NCBI GenBank assembly: GCA_003482905.1 | Contig: DMXM01000008.1 | Span: forward strand, 1-27,006 | Direction: 5' to 3' | DNA length: 27,006 bases | From: Elusimicrobiota bacterium | Lineage (GTDB): Bacteria > Elusimicrobiota > Elusimicrobia > Elusimicrobiales > UBA9959 | Shown: positions 1 to 6,052 of the stretch, in pieces | Layout: each line of letters opens with the position of its first letter | Numbering within the stretch: the stretch's first letter is position 1 | Translations under genes and position numbers: made by a program | Notes under the pieces: model-generated | Told to the model about the DNA's origin: nothing | What the model saw: the letters and a program-made list of their open reading frames with translations, nothing else | The model's database searches: none

Positions 1-63
1 TCAGTTTTCGTTAGCGCCCAGGACGAATGATATAATCCCAATTAATAGTGCCCGTTTTTTCAT
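1..63 (-). CDS. 20-codon ORF with signal-peptide-like N-terminus, ending at the window edge
   Basis: An ATG at 63-61 opens a 20-residue frame (MKKRALLIGIISFVLGANEN) that reaches TGA exactly at 3-1. It reads like the start of an exported protein: two lysines and an arginine, then a hydrophobic core and a possible VLGA cleavage site. The start lies 7 nt beyond the stop of the propeller-like gene, so translation is probably coupled; I see no strong Shine-Dalgarno sequence. It may be the 5' end of a longer exported gene broken by an early stop or frameshift, or a genuine short peptide. The sequence beyond the edge would decide. Confidence 0.35.
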   Translation of the reverse strand: MKKRALLIGIISFVLGANEN

Positions 64-70
64 TGTAAAC

Positions 71-1294
71 TCAAAAAGGCATGTACAATTTTATGGTTTT
101 CTCGTGCCCCAATAATACATATTCACCGTTTTTAGAAATTGAATACCCGAAATACTGCGGCCAAACCACTTTGGGGGTTATTTTTAATTCCCCGATCTTC
201 TGACCACTTATATCATAAAACAGCATTCCCGTTTCACTGCCCAACAAAAAATGCTTCTCGTCTTTTGTTAGATAAAACAATATATCTTTGCCAAGGATTT
301 CTTTGTTTTTGTACTGACGTGTCCAAACAATGTGTCCATTCTTTATTTCATAAACTGTTACAGTAATTATGCCTAAATCCCATACCATGCCAGCGACGTA
401 ATTACTAGTCAGAGATACCTTGTAAGCATTAATCCTTGAAAATTCCTTCCGGGTAACGATATCGCATACTTTACCAGCTTGAATTATTAAATTACCATAA
501 ATTTCCTCAAATTGCCCTCGTGAGACCCACACAATGCTCCCGTCCGCTGATTTAACAAGCTTGTTATGTACAAATACATATTCACCATCTCCAGAAAAGC
601 CATATGTAGCGGCATTCTGACCACCTGTTTTACCCGTAAATACCGTTTGGCCTTTCATATTTAGAAGATAGTATGTGACAGGTGCAGCAGCGTATGGGTC
701 GCAGTCCCCCTCCCCACAACTATCATCAGATATCCGCGGCTTAATCAGAACATAGGTATCACCACCTATGACGTGATCCCCTTTTTTAGAATTCTGCCAT
801 AGCAATTTCCCCTCGCTATCGAAGCATAGTTTTTTATAAGGCTCATATCTCTCGAAATTATCAAAACCCTCCAAACTGTCCCAAGTGTTCATCACGCCCA
901 AGTCGCAGACAATGTGTTTTCCGCTACTGCTAAATTGGATATTCAACAAGGCAGTGTCCGATTTCTCAGACTTAAATTCATAAGTCCGCCCTGGGAGCTT
1001 CCCTATATAACGATAAGTCCACAATTTTCCCCCTTTAGTGTTGTAAACCGTCAAATAGCCGGTTTCATCGGCTATGGCTATTTTTGTGCCATCTTTGCTT
1101 ATGGCAGACGACGTAATTGGTTTACTAAGTTTCTTCTCCCAGAGTAGCTTCGGAAAAACGGAAGGTTCCGTGCTATCAGTTATTTCATACTGGGTTCGCG
1201 TTTCAGTGGAAACCCCCAACGCGCCGTCATCAGCCTCAGATAAGCAGACAAACCCTGAAATCAAGATAGAAACAGAAAATATTCCTTTAAGCAT
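71..1294 (-). CDS. Exported beta-propeller-like (WD40/PQQ-like) protein, unknown function
   Basis: This 407-residue protein begins with a short hydrophobic signal peptide (about residues 1-21, ending near SEADD). The rest has no further membrane segment. It shows repeated blade-like strands of the type 'SKDGTKIAIADETGYLTVYNTKGGK', 'FSGDGEYVFVHN' and 'ISKNGEYVLLGHEKTIKLY', typical of WD40 or PQQ-like quinoprotein propellers, plus W-x-x pairs such as LLWE, KLWT, LLWQ and IVWT that usually end blades. No catalytic motif is recognisable; a binding or scaffold role at the cell surface or in the periplasm is inferred. The gene starts 24 nt after the frameshifted secreted-protein gene and is probably co-transcribed with it. 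Base composition is AT-richer than in the genes from 2315 onward. Confidence 0.7.
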   Translation of the reverse strand: MLKGIFSVSILISGFVCLSEADDGALGVSTETRTQYEITDSTEPSVFPKLLWEKKLSKPITSSAISKDGTKIAIADETGYLTVYNTKGGKLWTYRYIGKLPGRTYEFKSEKSDTALLNIQFSSSGKHIVCDLGVMNTWDSLEGFDNFERYEPYKKLCFDSEGKLLWQNSKKGDHVIGGDTYVLIKPRISDDSCGEGDCDPYAAAPVTYYLLNMKGQTVFTGKTGGQNAATYGFSGDGEYVFVHNKLVKSADGSIVWVSRGQFEEIYGNLIIQAGKVCDIVTRKEFSRINAYKVSLTSNYVAGMVWDLGIITVTVYEIKNGHIVWTRQYKNKEILGKDILFYLTKDEKHFLLGSETGMLFYDISGQKIGELKITPKVVWPQYFGYSISKNGEYVLLGHEKTIKLYMPF

Positions 1295-1318
1295 AAGGGG
1301 GTCTCTTGACGGCGCTCT

Positions 1319-2072
1319 TTAAAAATATCGTATAACGAATGCTCCACCTGTTGGCATGTCGCCATCCTCTATAACATCATCGTCCAAGGGACCTTCATAA
1401 TCGTACCCAGGCAGAAAATCGAGGGCATCTTGCGTGGGAAGAATATATACTTTCCCTTTCATTATTTCCCCATTGGACATAACCCCCACCCTGGCTTTCA
1501 GCGCATAACTTAAATCAATCAACTGTCCGGGCACTATCTGCGGAAAATCCCATCTTATGCAGGGAATGGGGTCATATTTGTCGTCGGTCCAATAGACAGA
1601 ACTATGGAGCGTATAAGTGCTTGAAGCAGACACAAATGCCATATGCGCCGAGGGGACCACTACTATAGACATATTTTCAAATGTTTTAATTCCCTGATTC
1701 TCAACCTGTATACCGAAAGAATACGTGCCGCCGGGGCTTATCCCATATGGATGAAATGTTTTAACTTTGAGCGCCAGGAGGGAGTTATCCAGCTTCTCCG
1801 TATTTAAAAGAAATTTCGGGGGATTTGAGGTCGGATTAAATACACCTTGGATTAGTGCTGTACGCGGCCACGTACAGTGTTCCATCTATACGGATAGAAT
1901 CACTATAAGCGTGCTCTCCTGCAAGGGTATATGTTTCCCCGATAGGAACTATAAGAGTGGTGGAATTATCAACAATTGCGGCGTGTAAAAGCGGAGCACA
2001 AAAAACAGAAAGGGCTAAAATGCCGGTTTTCATAGAACAGTAACCAGAAATTAATTTTCCATTCCCTATCAT
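1319..2072 (-). pseudogene. Exported surface protein broken by a single-base frameshift
   Basis: Two frames overlap here. The 5' part (2072-1836) has a signal peptide, best seen from the internal Met at 2033 (MKTGILALSVFCAPLLHA). A beta-strand-rich stretch with 'SIRIDGTLYVAAYSTNP' follows, like the strand repeats of adhesins. It stops at TAA 1838-1836. The 3' part, to 1319, continues with 'NPTSNPP' and an immunoglobulin-like segment ('PGGTYSFGIQVENQGIKTFENM') resembling CARDB or DUF11 domains. The interval is 754 nt, one base more than a multiple of three. Removing one A from the AAA at 1838-1840 would join the frames into about 250 residues (…CI-NPTSNPP…). It could be a real inactivating mutation, a sequencing or assembly error, or slippage. 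A GAGAT-like sequence lies just before the 2072 start. Confidence 0.6.
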
Positions 2073-2302
2073 TTTATCTCTAATGGTTCCAATATTTGCA
2101 TATGCCTTTATCTGTGGCGCGGGGTAATGTGTTCACCCCACCTCAATAAAACAGATAACAGTCCCGACATCCGCCAGACGGCTCAGGCAAACAACATAAC
2201 ACATCATTGGAATTCCCAAACCTTATCTAAAGATATCAAACCTAATGTAAGCATTGCAAATCAATATTTAATCGGGTGGATATTCGAGCCGGGATTTTTT
2301 TG

Positions 2303-2308
2303 TAGAAT
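2303..2308 (+). promoter_or_regulatory. Putative -10 element (TAGAAT) of a leaderless start for the PAS operon
   Basis: TTGTAGAAT ends at 2308 and is followed by six bases and then the ATG at 2315, so the expected transcription start coincides with the start codon. No Shine-Dalgarno sequence precedes the ATG and no convincing -35 is seen. The same arrangement occurs before the genes at 11478 and 17481. Confidence 0.45.
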
Positions 2309-2314
2309 ATCCCC

Positions 2315-2686
2315 ATGATCAAAAATATCCAGGAGTATTACCAGTGCATACTGGATAACCTCACCGGCGGATTGGTCAGCGTGGACCTCAACGGCAAAGT
2401 GGTCTATCTCAACGCGATGGCCGGCAAGATCCTGCGGATGGACGTGGACAACTGCTGCCGCGACATGCAGTACGAAAAGGCGTTCGAGTCTTTCCCCGCC
2501 CTTAAGGGCGTGATTAAGGAAACCATAGAGACGGCCAAATGCGTGCGCCGCGCCGAGATCTCCATTATGCACGCCAACACCCCCCTTATAATAGGCTACA
2601 GCACCATGCTGGTCAAAAATCACGAGGGCGTCGAGTTGGGCGTTACGGTGATCTTCCAGGACATTTCGTTCGTGAACAAGAAGTAG
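2315..2686 (+). CDS. Stand-alone PAS-domain protein
   Basis: The 123-residue protein is one PAS domain and little else. 'CILDNLTGGLVSVDLNGKV' followed by VYLNAMAGKILRM (about residues 11-42) is the typical PAS core, and the end 'GVELGVTVIFQDISFVNKK' matches the closing strands before the linker that normally leads into a kinase or output domain. Here the protein ends instead, so it would act by partner binding or ligand sensing. The cofactor cannot be told from sequence. It has no membrane segment or signal peptide. It is the first gene of a tight plus-strand operon, with the next gene 3 nt downstream. The start is chosen because the PAS fold begins right after it and a -10-like hexamer sits six bases upstream. 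Confidence 0.75.
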   Translation: MIKNIQEYYQCILDNLTGGLVSVDLNGKVVYLNAMAGKILRMDVDNCCRDMQYEKAFESFPALKGVIKETIETAKCVRRAEISIMHANTPLIIGYSTMLVKNHEGVELGVTVIFQDISFVNKK

Positions 2687-2689
2687 ACT

Positions 2690-2998
2690 ATGAGCAAAAA
2701 ACACAATAAACCCCAGCCCGAAACGACCCGCCCCGGCACAGGCGCCGCGGCGGCCGACATTCAACCCGAGGCCGCCCCCGGGCGGCCCTCGCCCCAGGCC
2801 CCCCTCCAGCCGGCCCCCGGTTCGCCTCCGGTTTCGAGAGCCACGCTCTGGACTTTCTGGGGCGGCGTCGCGGCCGTCCTGGTGGTGGCGCGCGCGCTGG
2901 ACTACCTGCTGCCCGGCATTCCGGAACGGGTGATAGAGCGCTGGGTGATGCTGGCTTTCGCCGCCTTCCTCGGGGCCTTCCTCTTCAAGCTTAAATAA
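2690..2998 (+). CDS. Small Pro/Ala-rich membrane protein, unknown function
   Basis: This is a 102-residue protein. Residues 1-48 are hydrophilic and rich in Pro, Ala and Gln and look disordered. Two hydrophobic segments follow, around residues 52-75 (ATLWTFWGGVAAVLVVARAL) and 84-101 (WVMLAFAAFLGAFLFKL). I recognise no family. It begins 3 nt after the PAS gene and ends 6 nt before the DnaJ-like gene, so the three are probably one transcript. By position it could anchor the PAS or J-domain protein at the inner membrane, but that is inference. The start has no strong Shine-Dalgarno sequence; coupling to the PAS stop is likely. Confidence 0.6.
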   Translation: MSKKHNKPQPETTRPGTGAAAADIQPEAAPGRPSPQAPLQPAPGSPPVSRATLWTFWGGVAAVLVVARALDYLLPGIPERVIERWVMLAFAAFLGAFLFKLK

Positions 2999-3004
2999 TC
3001 GGCT

Positions 3005-3931
3005 ATGCCGAAATTTATAGATTATTACTCCCTGCTGGGAGTCCCCAAGACCGCCGGCGAGGGCGAGATCAAGTCCGCTTACCGCAAGCTGGCCATGAAG
3101 TACCATCCCGACCGCAACCAGGGCAATAAAGCCTCCGAAGCAAGATTTAAAGAGATCAACGAGGCCTACGAAGTGCTTTCCGACGCCAAAAGGCGCGCCA
3201 TGTACGACCAGCTGGGGCCGGACGGGCAGCCCCGGGGCCACCGCCCTTCACCGGACGGCGGCTTCCATCAGTCCCGCCAGCCCGGCGGCTTCCAGTATAA
3301 TTACCAGGGCGCCGGGGAGGGGCAGTTCGGGGACTTCAGCGATTTCTTCAAATCCATGTTCGGCGGCGCCGGTAGCGGCTTTGGCGGCATGCAGGAAGAA
3401 GCCGGCGGCCGCTCACCTCTCGATATGGAGGCTGAACTTCAGCTTTCGATAGAGGACCTTGTACGCGGCGGCCATAAGCAGTTGTCTTTCACCTACCGCG
3501 CCGGCCGCAGGACGGAGACCAAAAATATTAACGTTAAGTTGCCGAAAGGCCTCAGGGACGGGGCCACCATACGCCTGCGCGGCCAGGGCAAGGAAGCCCC
3601 GGGCGGCGCCGGCGACCTTTATCTTAAGCTCCGCCTGATGCCGGACGCGCGCTTTGAAGTGGACGGCGACGACCTGACCACCAGGGTTGAAGTATTTCCC
3701 TGGGACGCCGCCCTGGGCGCGGAGATCTCCGTGCCGGCCCCTGCCGGGGCGGTGACGGTGAAGCTTCCGCCCGGCTCGTCAGCCGGGCGCCGGTTGCGCC
3801 TGGCCGGCCGCGGGCTTCCGCGCAAGGATGACGGCCACGGGGACCTCTACGTGGTTATCTCCCTGGCCCTCCCGGACAAACTTTCCCCCCAGCAGTTGGA
3901 ACTTTTTAAAAAACTCAAAGACCTGGCTTAA
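3005..3931 (+). CDS. DnaJ-family co-chaperone without zinc fingers (CbpA-like)
   Basis: The 308-residue protein has an N-terminal J domain (about residues 5-72) with the HPD tripeptide at 34-36 ('MKYHPDRNQGN'), which stimulates DnaK ATPase. A Gly/Phe-rich linker follows (about 75-137). The C-terminal substrate-binding domains (about 140-300) include 'RTETKNINVKLPKGLRDGA' and 'GDLYLKLRL…', matching DnaJ_C. The four CxxCxGxG zinc motifs of classical DnaJ are absent, so this is a type II (CbpA-like) co-chaperone. It is the last gene of the PAS / membrane protein / DnaJ operon. No dnaK or grpE lies in the window, so a specialised rather than housekeeping role is possible. Confidence 0.9.
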   Translation: MPKFIDYYSLLGVPKTAGEGEIKSAYRKLAMKYHPDRNQGNKASEARFKEINEAYEVLSDAKRRAMYDQLGPDGQPRGHRPSPDGGFHQSRQPGGFQYNYQGAGEGQFGDFSDFFKSMFGGAGSGFGGMQEEAGGRSPLDMEAELQLSIEDLVRGGHKQLSFTYRAGRRTETKNINVKLPKGLRDGATIRLRGQGKEAPGGAGDLYLKLRLMPDARFEVDGDDLTTRVEVFPWDAALGAEISVPAPAGAVTVKLPPGSSAGRRLRLAGRGLPRKDDGHGDLYVVISLALPDKLSPQQLELFKKLKDLA

Positions 3932-3958
3932 CGTCTCCTTCAGCCCACTAAAAGCGAA

Positions 3959-3991
3959 ACCCCGGCCATCCGCTGAGGCGGACGCCGGGGT
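3959..3991 (-). terminator. Hairpin, probable terminator of the minus-strand tandem paralogue genes
   Basis: ACCCCGGC (3959-3966) pairs with GCCGGGGT (3984-3991), and an inner CCGC/GCGG (3970-3973 with 3978-3981) extends the stem. Read on the minus strand it lies 23 nt after the stop at 4015 and is followed by GTTTCGCTTTTAG. It may also slow plus-strand transcription from the DnaJ-like gene, but there is no T-tract in that direction. Confidence 0.5.
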
Positions 3992-4014
3992 GGAAAGGAG
4001 GACTACCGAACCGC

Positions 4015-4896
4015 TTAGTTGAAGCCGGGGGCGGTTAGCTGCGCCCTGGCCGCGTCTATCTTGTTCTGCGTTTTAATATCCCGCGCGTTCTTGAAAGGCG
4101 TGCCTATCTCCTGCGAGAGGCCGTCCCCCCGCACGTAGTATATCGCCTTGGCGGATACGTTCTTGACCGCCGTGTGGACGGTCCATTTGAGCTGCACCTG
4201 CATGGCGGCCACGGGGTCTTCGTGCGTGCCGACATTGGCTATGGTGGAATCCGGCACTTCGGAAACCAGGGAGACTTTGTAGCCCCAGGCTGTAACCACG
4301 TTAAGCGGCTCTATGGTCACGCCGGTAAGGAACTTGCCCTTGCCCTGTAAATTACCGCCGTAGGTATAGTGCAGCTGATAGGTCACACTGATAACCTGCA
4401 CGCCGTAGGTGTTCTTCATGGAGAAGCTGTACTTTCTGGTGGCCGGCTTGGACCAACCCTGCAACTGGGTCCAGTGGCTGGTGCCGAAAGGAACGGCGTT
4501 GGCGTAGTTGGTGTTGATATTGACCACCGGCTGGTTCTTTTCAATGATGGTCCAGATCTTATCCACCAGGTTAACTATGCTGTCCATGGCGCCTACGGCG
4601 CCGTTCACCTGGTCTACCGTGTTATTGAAGCCGGCCGCCGGGTCTATCGGAGCGTCGCCGGTGGGCGCCGGCGGGTTTAGCTGCGGGCCCAAGGGCGGCT
4701 GGGGCAGCTGTTCCGGCGCCGGGATAGCTGGCGCTCCGGGGTTAAGCGGTAGCGAGCCGCCCCTGTCGGTTATTTCCTCTATCATTACGGAGTTCGCGTC
4801 CACGGTGAAATACCGGGGATCGGGTTTGTCGGCCGCCGACACCCGGCTTGCAAACAGCGCCGTAGCGGCCGCGGTCAATGCGAGCAGTTTTTTCAT
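4015..4896 (-). CDS. Exported protein of unknown function, paralogue A of a tandem pair
   Basis: This 293-residue protein has a clear signal peptide (MKKLLALTAAATALFASRVSA). The start at 4896 is chosen over an upstream frame because AGGAGG lies eight bases before it and the signal peptide begins there. A Pro-rich stretch (about residues 48-80) is followed by a conserved region shared with the upstream neighbour. Matching blocks are the YFTV segment near the N-terminus, 'VNINTNYANAVPFG', 'GKGKFLTGVTIEP', 'PDSTIANVGTHEDPVAAMQ' and the near-terminal YYVRGDG. I know no function for this family. Alternating strands and Tyr/Trp-rich pairs suggest a secreted beta-structured protein. The two genes are separated by 67 nt containing a hairpin and are probably co-transcribed. 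Confidence 0.7.
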   Translation of the reverse strand: MKKLLALTAAATALFASRVSAADKPDPRYFTVDANSVMIEEITDRGGSLPLNPGAPAIPAPEQLPQPPLGPQLNPPAPTGDAPIDPAAGFNNTVDQVNGAVGAMDSIVNLVDKIWTIIEKNQPVVNINTNYANAVPFGTSHWTQLQGWSKPATRKYSFSMKNTYGVQVISVTYQLHYTYGGNLQGKGKFLTGVTIEPLNVVTAWGYKVSLVSEVPDSTIANVGTHEDPVAAMQVQLKWTVHTAVKNVSAKAIYYVRGDGLSQEIGTPFKNARDIKTQNKIDAARAQLTAPGFN

Positions 4897-4921
4897 ATTA
4901 TACTTCCTCCTTTTTCTTATG

Positions 4922-4941
4922 CCGTCCGCTTGCGCGGGCGG
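4922..4941. other. Intercistronic hairpin between the tandem paralogues
   Basis: CCGTCCGC (4922-4929) pairs with GCGGGCGG (4934-4941) with one G:U wobble and a 4-nt loop. On the coding (minus) strand it is followed by CATAAGAAAAAGGAGG, without a T-tract, so it is not a typical terminator. It could be an RNA stability or processing element that sets unequal expression of the two paralogues. Confidence 0.4.
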
Positions 4942-4963
4942 GTGCTGACTGTAGAACTCCGCG

Positions 4964-5848
4964 CTAAAAAACTTTTTCCGGCTCCAGCAACGGGGAGGCC
5001 GCTTTAATGCCCGCAACATCGGGAGACTGTTTCCAGGGGCTGGCTATCTCTTTAAAATAGCCGTCGCCCTGCACGTAGTACACGCTGGTCCCGTCCACTT
5101 CTTTAATGGCCGTGGCCATTTTCCAGATAAGCTTAAGCTGCATTGCCGCTATAGGGTTGATGTCCGTCCCCACATTGGCGATAGTGGAGTCGGGGACCGA
5201 GGCGGACATATATAGCTTATACCCCCAGCCGACGCTGGTGACGGTGGGGATAATCGTCACGCCGGTCAGGTACTTGCCTTTGCCTTTATAAGCTCCGCCA
5301 TACGAGTAGCTGACCTTGTATTTGCAGTCTATCATCACCGCGCCATAAATATTTTCCGCATAAAATCCGTAAGAGTAAGTTTTCGGCCCGCTCCAGCGGG
5401 CCAGTTGTGAGGCGGAGGCAATGCCCAGCGGATAGGCGGTGGCGTATTTGGTGTCTATATTGGCCACCGGCGCGTTAGCCAGAACTATCTGCCAGGTCTT
5501 TGAGGCTATGTTGTCCATGCTGTCCAGTAAAACAAGATTGGAGGGCGTGTCCTTGGGCGGCGTCTCCTGCAGCCGTACATAGTTCATGTCCGGCTCCTTC
5601 CTGGTTTCTATCAGCGTGATCCTTATTGACCTGGGGTTGATGGTAAAATAGCCGGGGTTGCGCCTGGACGCGTTCGCCTCATGCTTGGAGAAGACAGGGG
5701 TTTCCTGAATGGCTTGTCTGTCTTCGGGGACGGCCGAGGCCCAGGCGCAGAACGCCGCGCCAGGCAATAAAAACAGAACGGCGAGCCCGGCGGGGAGCAT
5801 CAAGGCGGTCCGCTTCGGCGATAAAAAGTAGGAGGTGCGCATATTCAT
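4964..5848 (-). CDS. Exported protein of unknown function, paralogue B of a tandem pair
   Basis: This 294-residue protein is almost the same length as the downstream paralogue. A longer N-terminus leads to a hydrophobic signal segment (about residues 14-38, ending FCAWASA). Shared blocks are 'PGYFTINPRSI', 'VANIDTKYATAYPLG', 'GKGKYLTGVTIIP', 'PDSTIANVGTDINPIAAMQ' and 'YYVQGDG'. It lacks the Pro-rich linker of its partner. CAGGAG lies 11 nt upstream of the 5848 ATG. A -10-like TATACT lies further upstream, so this is the first gene of the pair. Function is unknown; the two products could form a heteromeric surface or periplasmic assembly, which is inference only. Confidence 0.7.
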   Translation of the reverse strand: MNMRTSYFLSPKRTALMLPAGLAVLFLLPGAAFCAWASAVPEDRQAIQETPVFSKHEANASRRNPGYFTINPRSIRITLIETRKEPDMNYVRLQETPPKDTPSNLVLLDSMDNIASKTWQIVLANAPVANIDTKYATAYPLGIASASQLARWSGPKTYSYGFYAENIYGAVMIDCKYKVSYSYGGAYKGKGKYLTGVTIIPTVTSVGWGYKLYMSASVPDSTIANVGTDINPIAAMQLKLIWKMATAIKEVDGTSVYYVQGDGYFKEIASPWKQSPDVAGIKAASPLLEPEKVF

Positions 5849-5883
5849 TTGTTGTATTACTCCTGTCCAATTGCCACACCTTA

Positions 5884-5889
5884 AGTATA
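5884..5889 (-). promoter_or_regulatory. Putative -10 element (TATACT) for the tandem paralogue operon
   Basis: On the minus strand TTGCGTTATACT ends about 35 nt before the 5848 start codon, and the CAGGAG ribosome-binding sequence lies between them. No good -35 hexamer is seen at standard spacing. Confidence 0.4.
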
Positions 5890-5993
5890 ACGCAAGGCGG
5901 CGCAGTTCATCAGCGTCGAAAGGCCTAATCCGTGAAACTATTAAGACCCAGGTTCTTCTGGGCCATTGGGCCTATCCAGAAACCGGGGGTTTA

Positions 5994-6039
5994 AAACAGC
6001 GGAAGGGCGGGGCCTCGCGGCGCCCGCCCTTCGCTGTTT
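5994..6039 (-). terminator. Rho-independent-type terminator of nifJ
   Basis: AAACAGCG-G-AAGGGCGGG (5994-6011, one bulged G) pairs with CCCGCCCTTCGCTGTTT (6023-6039), a 17-bp stem. On the minus strand it starts 13 nt after the nifJ stop. The arms end in AAA/TTT, which supplies a short U-run after the stem. Confidence 0.75.
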
Positions 6040-6052
6040 GTCAGTGAGCCGG

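Noticed and set aside
2261..3241. Minus-strand ORF of 326 codons opposite the PAS/DnaJ operon
   Set aside because: It spans three real genes on the other strand and has shadow-type composition without recognisable domains.
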